Assembly (NCBI GenBank): GCA_014376345.1
Contig: JACMRS010000253.1
Span: 1-19,172, forward strand
Length of the DNA stretch: 19,172 nt
Origin: Bacteroidia bacterium
GTDB lineage: Bacteria; Bacteroidota; Bacteroidia; NS11-12g; UBA955
Reading direction: 5' to 3'
A program made the position numbers and the translations under genes. The stretch's first letter is position 1; each line of letters begins with the position of its first letter. The notes under the pieces were generated by a model. The model had not been told where the DNA came from. It ran no database searches and saw only the letters and a list, made by a program, of their open reading frames with translations. Shown here piece after piece: positions 14,075 through 19,172 of this stretch.

Positions 14075-14090
14075 GATTCTATAAAGAGTG

Positions 14091-14098
14091 CAAAAATA
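14091..14098 (-). promoter_or_regulatory. -7 element of the dehydrogenase gene
   Basis: Minus-strand TATTTTTG followed by CACTC, a full match to TAnnTTTG, 16 nt before the ATG at 14074. No clean -33 was found. Confidence 0.55.
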
Positions 14099-14184
14099 CT
14101 CTTTTATATGAAATGCGAATGCTGTTTTTTGTTATTTGGGATGAAGAACATTAAATAGGCTATCGCTTTTATCCTTTACGACTC

Positions 14185-14478
14185 AAAAGGACCGAAAGGA
14201 CATAAATGACAAATATTACCAATTCGTAATTCTGTAATTTGTAATTCGTAATTAAAATTTGGGCGTGCCCCCGATTCGCGATGACATATTTTACTATACC
14301 TGAACAATCCCACCCGCGATCGGGGTCAGGCTATCCATTGCAAGTCCTCGCCCGGCGCACCACCCACCGCAAGCTCCGGGCTTTCCATTGCTATCCTTCA
14401 CGCGAATGCAATATTGTTGATTATATTATGCTCAAAAGGACTAAAAGGACCGAAAGGACATAAATGACAAATATTACC
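14185..14478. repeat. Perfect 36-bp direct repeat pair with heptamer tails
   Basis: The 36-bp sequence starting AAAAGGACCGAAAGGACATA and ending AAATATTACC occurs at 14185-14220 and again at 14443-14478, an offset of 258 bp with no mismatch. Within it AAAGGAC is itself repeated, and the second copy has an extra AAAAGGACT in front. Each copy is followed by AT-rich heptamer-like DNA (AATTCGTAATT at 14221 onward, AAATTCGTAATT at 14485 onward), which is the AATTACG repeat in the opposite orientation to the block at 12275-12724. The GC-rich element at about 14258-14400 lies between the copies. Possible origins are a tandem duplication or insertion between repeats. Confidence 0.85.
14258..14400 (+). 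repeat. GC-rich interspersed element, copy A
   Basis: A non-coding element starting TTTGGGCGTGCCCCCGATTCG. CGATC/GGGG-type complements allow a hairpin with the CCGCGATCGGGGTCAGG part, followed by two related blocks, GGCTATCCATTGC (14329-14341) and GGCTTTCCATTGC (14379-14391). Its GC content is far above the AT-rich surroundings. It matches in layout the minus-strand copy at 14765-14868. I have a recollection of GGGCGTRyCCC...TTTCCGCTGCAATC elements between genes in many Bacteroidota genomes, but could not check it. No transposase is present. Confidence 0.6.
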
Positions 14479-14562
14479 TATTCGAAATTCGTAATTCCGA
14501 AATTCGTAATTGAGGTATTGTTGGGTATTCACTTGGGTAGCTGGGAATTATCTTAGATAGCT

Positions 14563-14585
14563 GGGTATGATTTGCAATCATACCC
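14563..14585. repeat. Perfect 10-bp hairpin in the repeat-rich gap
   Basis: GGGTATGATT (14563-14572) pairs with AATCATACCC (14576-14585) around a 3-nt TGC loop. The GGGTAT start belongs to an imperfect repeat TAGCTGGG(A/T)AT at 14538 and 14558. ATTTGCAATC (14570-14579) recurs inverted at 14671-14680. No T-run follows, so it is not an obvious terminator. Confidence 0.6.
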
Positions 14586-14647
14586 CGGTTCGTGGATAAA
14601 TATCATTTATGTGAATATATATCTTCACAAAATTAAAAATCCAAATC

Positions 14648-14733
14648 ATGATCGCAGGTAGCGCTATGGCGATTGCAAATCCTAATTAGCTACAACACAA
14701 ATCCTATCTAGCATTTTGAAATGCGGCGATCAT
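14648..14733. repeat. Nested inverted repeats ATGATCGC...GCGATCAT
   Basis: ATGATCGC (14648-14655) has a perfect inverted partner GCGATCAT at 14726-14733. Inside, ATCGC (14651-14655) can also pair with GCGAT (14669-14673) around the palindrome TAGCGCTA (14659-14666), so two alternative folds share one arm. Nothing coding is visible here. Confidence 0.5.
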
Positions 14734-14737
14734 AGAA

Positions 14738-14767
14738 CCCTCTCCTTGGGAGAGGGCAGGGTGAGGC
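14738..14767. repeat. CCCTCTCC hairpin repeat
   Basis: CCCTCTCC and GGAGAGGG form a perfect 8-bp hairpin with a TTG loop, followed by CAGGGTGAGG. This CCCTCTCC...GGAGAGGGCAGGGTGAGG pattern is one I know as a dispersed intergenic repeat in many bacteria, from memory only. It abuts the element at 14765-14868. Confidence 0.6.
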
Positions 14768-14868
14768 TTTTCGCGTAAACGATTGCAGCGGAAATCCTTT
14801 TTACTTTTTCTGTAAAAAGATTGCAGCGGAAAGCGTGGCCCCGCTTTTCAGGGGATACGCCCAAATTA
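14765..14868 (-). repeat. GC-rich interspersed element, copy B (inverted, directly behind a stop codon)
   Basis: On the minus strand it begins TTTGGGCGTATCCCCTG a few bases after the stop of the lipoprotein gene at 14871. A CCCCTGAAAAGCGGGG hairpin follows, then TTTCCGCTGCAATC, a TTTTTAC/GTAAAAA hairpin (14798-14804 with 14812-14818), and TTTCCGCTGCAATC again. On the plus strand the two copies are GATTGCAGCGGAAA at 14781 and 14819. Being inverted relative to copy A and next to a gene end, it may also serve as the 3' end of the lipoprotein transcript. Confidence 0.6.
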
Positions 14869-14870
14869 GA

Positions 14871-15407
14871 TCACACTCCGAGTATCTTCGCGTCTACATG
14901 GAAAATCGTGTGGATATCGACATCTATATCCTGATTGTTTGCTTTGCGATTTGTTACTTTCATTCTGATTGTCACTTTATCTTTTGCAAGATATTCTTTC
15001 AACTCCACTCCTGTTTCGTCCAAATCTAAATAATTACCTATGCTTTCGGGGATGTCATTTTTATAGGCAATTTCAATATCACTAAGTCCGTCTGCGGACA
15101 GATAAATATGAATTTCTTTAAGGAAACCCAGACTTGCATTAGAGGGTGAAGTTGCTGTAATTTCAAGCTGTGTCAGCATCACCTTTTCTATCAGATCTTT
15201 ATTGGTATTGTTATTTTCATACTGCTCCTGTGTATTTGTAGAACCTGCAGGTAATAGAATGTCCAATGGTGTAGAAATTAATGGCGATGCCACAATAGTT
15301 CCCTTATTGTGATAATCAAGATCGAATTCTGTGAATTTTTTGATTCTTTTGCAAGAAGTAAGTGCTACAATAGCGACTGAGAGTATGAAGATATATTTCT
15401 TTAACAT
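14871..15407 (-). CDS. Predicted lipoprotein, downstream member of a tandem paralogous pair
   Basis: A 178-residue lipoprotein of unknown function. The signal MLKKYIFILSVAIVALTSC has lipobox LTSC with Cys19, followed by basic KRIKK and not the acidic run associated with surface export in this phylum, so I expect it to face the periplasm. Mature landmarks are KFTEFDLDY (24-32), LIEKVMLTQLEITA, GFLKEIHIYLSADGLSDIEI, VELKEYLAKDKVTIRMK and the end VDIHTIFHVDAKILGV. It is a beta-rich single domain. The upstream neighbour has the same landmarks in the same order, so the two arose by duplication. Its ATG overlaps the neighbour's TAA by one base (TAATG), indicating coupled translation. A GC-rich repeat element follows directly after the stop. 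Confidence 0.82.
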   Translation of the reverse strand: MLKKYIFILSVAIVALTSCKRIKKFTEFDLDYHNKGTIVASPLISTPLDILLPAGSTNTQEQYENNNTNKDLIEKVMLTQLEITATSPSNASLGFLKEIHIYLSADGLSDIEIAYKNDIPESIGNYLDLDETGVELKEYLAKDKVTIRMKVTNRKANNQDIDVDIHTIFHVDAKILGV

Positions 15408-15955
15408 TATTTTAAAAGTTTAGCCCTGATGTGATAATTCGATTTGAACTGCATTGGGGTAATTTGTTTAATCGGCTCACGCAAAATTGTCTCAATTATT
15501 AATCTGAAACTTTCGCGTTTGAGGTATTCTTTTAGTTCCACATCATCAATATCAAATACTACCTGAAGTCCTGCATTACTGGGAACCGGTGATTTAGCAC
15601 CTACAAATGTCTTACCGAGTCCATCAGCATCAATATACACTTTAATTTCTTCAATGAAACCATATTGGGTTTTTACGGATGTATCGTACCTTATAATATT
15701 CATTTCCATGTGAGTCAGTTTACCTGATTCTATCAGGTTTTTGGAAGAATTTCTTTTAAGTAATTCATCATCAAGGGTGGTTTGAAAATCAATAGTAGTA
15801 TAAGTTTTCATTACTCCTAATACTGAATCAATTGGTACTGGGTAAACACCGCTTACGGGAATGTCAAATTCCGTGAATTTTTCTTTCAGTTTTTTACAAC
15901 CGGAATATGAATAAACTATAGCTAAAAGTGCTACTATACTTCCAATTTTTCTCAT
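15407..15955 (-). CDS. Predicted lipoprotein, upstream member of a tandem paralogous pair
   Basis: A 182-residue lipoprotein paralogous to the next gene. The signal MRKIGSIVALLAIVYSYSGC ends at Cys20 (lipobox YSGC, slightly unusual), followed by KKLKEK. Shared landmarks are KFTEFDIPV (26-34), LIESGKLTHMEMNI, GFIEEIKVYIDADGLG, VELKEYLKRESFRLII and the end FKSNYHIRAKLLK. The match spans the whole mature chain, not just the signal. The conserved pattern of extended strands suggests a small beta-sandwich, perhaps a partner or adaptor at the inner face of the outer membrane, which is inference. The -7 element TAAATTTG (15976-15983) lies 20 nt before the ATG, so the pair is probably transcribed from here, independently of or in addition to read-through from anmK 72 bp upstream. 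No known family recognised. Confidence 0.82.
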   Translation of the reverse strand: MRKIGSIVALLAIVYSYSGCKKLKEKFTEFDIPVSGVYPVPIDSVLGVMKTYTTIDFQTTLDDELLKRNSSKNLIESGKLTHMEMNIIRYDTSVKTQYGFIEEIKVYIDADGLGKTFVGAKSPVPSNAGLQVVFDIDDVELKEYLKRESFRLIIETILREPIKQITPMQFKSNYHIRAKLLK

Positions 15956-15975
15956 GAATTAATTGATGTGTTTTA

Positions 15976-15983
15976 CAAATTTA
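15976..15983 (-). promoter_or_regulatory. -7 element of the tandem lipoprotein pair
   Basis: Minus-strand TAAATTTG, matching TAnnTTTG, 20 nt before the ATG at 15955. The nearest TTG upstream is only 12 nt away, so the -33 is not convincing. Confidence 0.45.
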
Positions 15984-16027
15984 ACATTTTAAAGCCAATT
16001 AAAGCCACAGTATTGTAATAAAACGGA

Positions 16028-17113
16028 TTAAACAGACGGTATTTTTCCATGCAATCCTCCGGCAATACTGTCTGAAGAGGCACCGGTATATGAACTACCT
16101 ACATTTACAATATTATTGACTCTGAGTACGCCCAACAATGCAAAAATAACGGCTTCTTTAAATTCTATAACATCATTTTCCGGAATCACAATTTTAGCAT
16201 CAGTATGTGATTCAATATGGCTGATGAGCGTTTTATTATAAGCACCTCCGCCGGTAATCAGCAGTGTTTTTCCTTCTGATTGGTCTCCGGAAAGTAAATT
16301 TACAGACGATCCGATCTGAAAACCGATATGATCGACCAGCGTTTTCATTTTATCTTCTGCACTGAAGCCGGATTTTCTGACTTGTCCCCAGAGTTCTTCA
16401 TTTATCCACTCGCGACTGAGTGATTTTGGGAAGGGTTTGCTGAAAAAAGGAATGCTGTTTAATGCCTGAAGCAATTCATAATTGATGCTGCCATTTTCTG
16501 CTATTTTTCCATCCTCGTCATAATCAAATCCCAGATCTCGTGCCACTCTGTTGAGTAAAATATTGGCTGCACAGATATCGTAAGCAATGCGTGAATTGTT
16601 ATAAACGCCTGAGATATTAGCAAATCCACCAAGATTAAGGCAGTAATCATACTCGGGAAATAATATTTTATCGCCGATGGCTACCAGTGGCGCACCCTCT
16701 CCTCCTTTGGCCACATCCATACTCCGGAAATCATTTATAACAGGCAATCCGCAAATTGCTGAAAGTGAAGCACCATCGCCCACCTGTCGGGTAATTTTGG
16801 TTTTTGGATCATGAAAAATAGTATGACCGTGTGAGGCAACAAAATCTACCTCTAAATTGTACTTTTTAACGAATTCTTTAACGAGTGCACCAAGGTAATG
16901 TCCGTAAAAAATATCTGTTCGGGCATAAGTGATGGCATCCTGCTTATAAAGTTTGGATAATCTTACACGCCAGGTTTCAGGATACGCAACTGTTTCGGCC
17001 TTTATTATATTGTATTTCCAGCTATTTTCTGATCCTGAAAATTCGCAATATGCGATATCAACACCATCCATTGATGAGCCGGACATGAGTCCTATAACTT
17101 TAAATTTATTCAT
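16028..17113 (-). CDS. anmK: Anhydro-N-acetylmuramic acid kinase
   Basis: A 361-residue cytoplasmic sugar kinase that opens and phosphorylates 1,6-anhydro-MurNAc from recycled peptidoglycan with ATP, giving MurNAc-6-phosphate. The ASKHA-fold signatures are present: GLMSGSSMDGVDIAYC (8-23) for phosphate binding, SHGHTIFH (94-101), NDFRSMDVAKGGEGAPL (127-143), NLGGFANISG (160-169), IAYDICAANILLNRVA (177-192) with D179 at the position of the catalytic Asp, and LLITGGGAYNKTLI for the adenosine site. Where E. coli has DTGPGN this protein has DICAAN, a change I associate with Bacteroidota members. Length is close to the E. coli enzyme. The -7 element at 17133-17140 supports the ATG. It is divergent from the aminotransferase gene with 57 bp between starts. 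Very sure. Confidence 0.95.
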   Translation of the reverse strand: MNKFKVIGLMSGSSMDGVDIAYCEFSGSENSWKYNIIKAETVAYPETWRVRLSKLYKQDAITYARTDIFYGHYLGALVKEFVKKYNLEVDFVASHGHTIFHDPKTKITRQVGDGASLSAICGLPVINDFRSMDVAKGGEGAPLVAIGDKILFPEYDYCLNLGGFANISGVYNNSRIAYDICAANILLNRVARDLGFDYDEDGKIAENGSINYELLQALNSIPFFSKPFPKSLSREWINEELWGQVRKSGFSAEDKMKTLVDHIGFQIGSSVNLLSGDQSEGKTLLITGGGAYNKTLISHIESHTDAKIVIPENDVIEFKEAVIFALLGVLRVNNIVNVGSSYTGASSDSIAGGLHGKIPSV

Positions 17114-17130
17114 AAAAACTTGTAATTGTC

Positions 17131-17151
17131 TGCAAAAATATCTTTTTTGCA
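17131..17151. promoter_or_regulatory. Palindromic divergent promoter between anmK and the aminotransferase
   Basis: TGCAAAAA (17131-17138) and TTTTTGCA (17144-17151) are perfect inverted arms around TATCT. Leftward this gives TATTTTTG, a full -7 match for anmK, 19 nt before its ATG. Rightward it gives CTTTTTTGCA, a poorer -7 for the aminotransferase 19 nt before its ATG. Upstream TTGs at 17120 and 17126 could serve as -33 for the rightward gene. Confidence 0.5.
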
Positions 17152-17170
17152 GTATATTTCACGTAACCTT

Positions 17171-18454
17171 ATGAAACAAGACAGACGACAATTTCTCCTC
17201 AAAGCCGCTGCAGCTTCTGCAGTATTAGCGCTCAGGCCTTTCAGTTCAGAGGCTTTTTCGCCAAATTCAATACCTTCACTTCCCGAGTTTAAAGATGAAG
17301 AAAAGTACTGGAAACTGGTGCGCGATCAATTTCCTTTAGACAAAACTAAAACATTTCTCAACAACGGTACTATGGGTCCTTCACCCTATCCTGTTATCAA
17401 CGAAGTAACTCAGGAAATGTTGCATGTAGACACAATTGCAAAATACGGCGGTTATGAAGAAGAAACAGTTGCGGCAATTTCCAATTTTCTGGGTTGTGAA
17501 AAGGAAGAAATGAGCATAACCAGAAATGTTACAGAGGGCATCAATATTGTTTGCTGGGGTGTTAAATTAAACAAGGGTGATGAAGTAATAATTACAACTC
17601 ACGAACATGTTGGAAATGCCGGACCGTGGTTAAACAAATCTGTTGTGCAGGGAATTATTTTGAAGCCTTTATCTCCGGGTAAAGATGCACAGGAAACATT
17701 TGAGATTATTAAAAAATCCATTACTTCTAAAACTAAAATGATCAGCATTCCTCATGTGCCATGCACTACCGGGCAGGTTTATCCTGTAAAGGAAATCTGC
17801 GCTTATGCAAGGACAAAAGGAATTATTACGATGCTGGATGGCGCGCATCCTCCGGGCATGCTGAATGTAAATCTTACTGATATTGGTTGTGATTTTTATT
17901 CTGGTTGCTGCCACAAATGGATGCTTGGCCCGAAAGGCACCGGCTTTTTATACGTTAACAAAGAATCAAGAAAACTAATTCAGCCTTATTATATGGGCGG
18001 TGGTACAGATTTGGGCTGGGATTTACTTACAACCCCTGTTACTTTCAAAGGATATGTAGAAAACGGTCATAGATTTTATTACGGCACACAAAATGCTGCG
18101 TTGTTAAAAGGCGTTATAAAAGCTATTGAATTTCATGAAACAATAGGAAAAGACAATATTGAAAAAAGAGTTAAAAGCCTTTCAGGTTATTTTCAAAAAA
18201 ATCTTGTAGCAATAGATTCAAATATAGAAATGATGACACCTTTTGAAGAAATTTCGAGAGGAGGTCAGGTTGGGTTTAAGATTAAAGGGAAAGAGATGAC
18301 AGCACTTCAAAAATATCTGGGTGAAAGGGCAATTACTACGCGCTATGTCGCCGAAAACAACCTGAATAATCTGCGGATTTCAACTCATATTTACAATTCA
18401 TTTGCAGAAATTGATACCCTTTTGGGACATATTGCAGACTATATGAAAGCGTGA
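17171..18454 (+). CDS. Tat-exported class V aminotransferase (PLP enzyme)
   Basis: A 427-residue fold-type I pyridoxal-phosphate enzyme of the class V aminotransferase / isopenicillin-N epimerase-like branch. The N-terminus has a twin-arginine signal: DRRQFLLK (4-11) followed by AAAASAVLALRP, so it should be exported folded with its cofactor. Catalytic features are TRNVTEGIN (117-125), THEHVGNAGPWL, DGAHPPGM (223-230, Asp223 for the PLP ring nitrogen) and SGCCHKWMLGPKGTGFLYV (244-262, Lys249 as the Schiff-base lysine). TGQVYPVKEIC and GGQVGFKIKG follow. The ATG at 17171 is preferred over an in-frame TTG at 17126, because 17126 lies in the promoter region and would place 15 residues before the Tat signal. 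The stop overlaps the GTG of menE (GTGA), so the two are coupled. Substrate unknown; epimerase, cysteine-desulfurase-like and aminotransferase activities occur in the family. Confidence 0.9.
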   Translation: MKQDRRQFLLKAAAASAVLALRPFSSEAFSPNSIPSLPEFKDEEKYWKLVRDQFPLDKTKTFLNNGTMGPSPYPVINEVTQEMLHVDTIAKYGGYEEETVAAISNFLGCEKEEMSITRNVTEGINIVCWGVKLNKGDEVIITTHEHVGNAGPWLNKSVVQGIILKPLSPGKDAQETFEIIKKSITSKTKMISIPHVPCTTGQVYPVKEICAYARTKGIITMLDGAHPPGMLNVNLTDIGCDFYSGCCHKWMLGPKGTGFLYVNKESRKLIQPYYMGGGTDLGWDLLTTPVTFKGYVENGHRFYYGTQNAALLKGVIKAIEFHETIGKDNIEKRVKSLSGYFQKNLVAIDSNIEMMTPFEEISRGGQVGFKIKGKEMTALQKYLGERAITTRYVAENNLNNLRISTHIYNSFAEIDTLLGHIADYMKA

Positions 18455-19172
18455 CAAATAAAGAGTATGCAAACCGGTTTTTGAAAGATTGGGATAATGG
18501 TGAAAGAATTTTCACATTAACTACTTCAGGCAGTACGGGTATTCCTAAAAACATTGAACTTAAAAGAGAGTTTCTTGAAATAAGTGCGAAAGCAACTGCA
18601 GATCATTTACATTTAGACAGTCGTGAAAATATTTTTTGCTGTCTGCCGGTGAATAAAATGGGTGGATTAATGATGCTGGTTCGGGCTAAAGTTTTGGGTT
18701 GTAATATTGAAATCTGTGATCCTGTTTCTGATCCTATGGTGTTATTAGATGAGTTTCACAAATTTACGTTTGTATCACTTGTTCCTTTACAGCTTTATGA
18801 AATATTTAAAAATCAGGAAAGTATTAATAAACTTAATCGATTTAAAAATGTATTAATCGGAGGTGCAGAAATTGACAAACAACTTGAGTTAAAAGTCAGA
18901 CAATTACATGTTACCGCCTGGCATACTTACGGTATGACAGAAACTTATTCTCATATTGCTTTGCGAAAGCTGAACGGATCTGAAACTTCAGATTATTTTA
19001 CACCGATGGAAGGCGTTACAATTAAAAGAGATGAAAGAGGCTGCCTGATGATTAAGGCTGTTGTTACAAATAATGAATTTATCATTACTAATGATCTTGC
19101 AGAAATAAACAAAGAAGGCAATTTTAAAATCTCAGGAAGGTTTGATCTGGTAATAAATAGCGGAGGCAACAA
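18451..19172 (+). CDS. menE: o-Succinylbenzoate-CoA ligase MenE (partial, right edge)
   Basis: An AMP-forming acyl-CoA synthetase; MenE activates o-succinylbenzoate with ATP and CoA in menaquinone synthesis. The visible 240 residues show the P-loop LTTSGSTGIPKNIELKR, the core CCLPVNKMGGLMMLVRA, FVSLVPLQLYEI, VLIGGAEIDKQLE, the A5 motif WHTYGMTETYSHIALRKL, IITNDLAEI and the hinge SGRFDLVINSGGN at the window edge. The compact start, with about 20 residues before the P-loop, and overall order match short Bacteroidota MenE proteins better than larger acyl-CoA synthetases. The GTG start at 18451 overlaps the preceding stop (GTGA) and there is no room for another start, so translation is probably coupled to the aminotransferase. 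The C-terminal domain lies beyond the window; other men genes are not visible. Confidence 0.88.
   Translation, partial: MTNKEYANRFLKDWDNGERIFTLTTSGSTGIPKNIELKREFLEISAKATADHLHLDSRENIFCCLPVNKMGGLMMLVRAKVLGCNIEICDPVSDPMVLLDEFHKFTFVSLVPLQLYEIFKNQESINKLNRFKNVLIGGAEIDKQLELKVRQLHVTAWHTYGMTETYSHIALRKLNGSETSDYFTPMEGVTIKRDERGCLMIKAVVTNNEFIITNDLAEINKEGNFKISGRFDLVINSGGN

Larger units (their letters stand above)
14101..14870. other. Gene-free, repeat-rich intergenic region
   Basis: About 770 bp between the dehydrogenase start and the end of the lipoprotein pair with no credible gene. It holds a 36-bp direct repeat pair, reverse-orientation AATTACG-type heptamers, two inverted copies of a GC-rich element, a CCCTCTCC hairpin repeat and several perfect hairpins, each listed separately. 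Short frames here (for example 14281-14463, ending in a KRTKRTERT run that just translates the AAAGGAC repeat) are not supported as genes. Confidence 0.75.

Noticed and set aside
14281..14463. 60-codon plus-strand frame
   Set aside because: Lies in the GC-rich element and ends by translating AAAGGAC repeats (KRTKRTERT); no coding signal.
12842..14512. Composite transposon carrying the dehydrogenase and tRNA
   Set aside because: No transposase, no terminal inverted repeats at defined ends and no target-site duplication; the bracketing heptamers alone do not show this.

Overview
The window reads as chromosomal DNA of a free-living Bacteroidota species. Evidence: a type IX secretion (T9SS type A) sorting domain, a DUF5606 protein, a DUF2339/DUF3999 pair, a Bacteroidota-type anhydro-MurNAc kinase and MenE, low GC, almost no Shine-Dalgarno sequences, and repeated matches to the Bacteroidota -7 promoter consensus TAnnTTTG just upstream of start codons. 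The content is mostly housekeeping. No phage, plasmid, CRISPR or transposase gene is visible.

Layout. Bases 1-2023: a partial GNAT acetyltransferase, a secreted CAP/SCP-domain protein, and on the minus strand a two-gene unit (a very small T9SS-sorted protein, then a YbcJ-like S4 RNA-binding protein) plus a Thr/Pro-rich mini-lipoprotein with a terminator. Bases 2024-5703: a class I methyltransferase behind the ribosome-associated GTPase TypA/BipA, divergent from a DUF5606 protein. Bases 5704-9993: a possible small ORF, a GyrI-like domain protein, and an overlapping DUF2339 (polytopic membrane) / DUF3999 (signal peptide plus C-terminal anchor) pair. Bases 10127-12208: a frameshifted outer-membrane beta-barrel gene, a YycJ-like metallo-beta-lactamase-fold hydrolase and a PhnB/VOC protein. 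Bases 12209-14870: a repeat-rich section around tRNA-Pro(GGG) and a Glu/Leu/Phe/Val dehydrogenase. Bases 14871-19172: two tandem paralogous lipoproteins and anmK on the minus strand, then a divergent Tat-exported class V aminotransferase translationally coupled to menE, which runs off the right edge.

The least-explained DNA is the two gene-poor blocks on either side of the dehydrogenase. The left block (12275-12724) has four degenerating units of about 100 bp, combining AATTACG heptamers, a TTTGAATTCAAA palindrome, a GGGGCACACGGC palindromic core and a doubled 14-mer. It ends in a large cruciform-capable inverted repeat directly behind the tRNA. The right block (14101-14870) has a perfect 36-bp direct repeat 258 bp apart, heptamers in the opposite orientation, two inverted copies of a GC-rich GGGCGTRyCCC...TTTCCRyTGC element, and several perfect hairpins. 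These look like non-coding mobile or structured repeats and are the best candidates for something undescribed.

Where genes plausibly work together: the DUF2339/DUF3999 pair (17-bp overlap), the tandem lipoproteins (TAATG junction), aminotransferase-menE (GTGA junction), T9SS mini-protein-S4 (2-bp gap), and perhaps typA with the methyltransferase. All function calls come from reading motifs by eye; no database search was possible.
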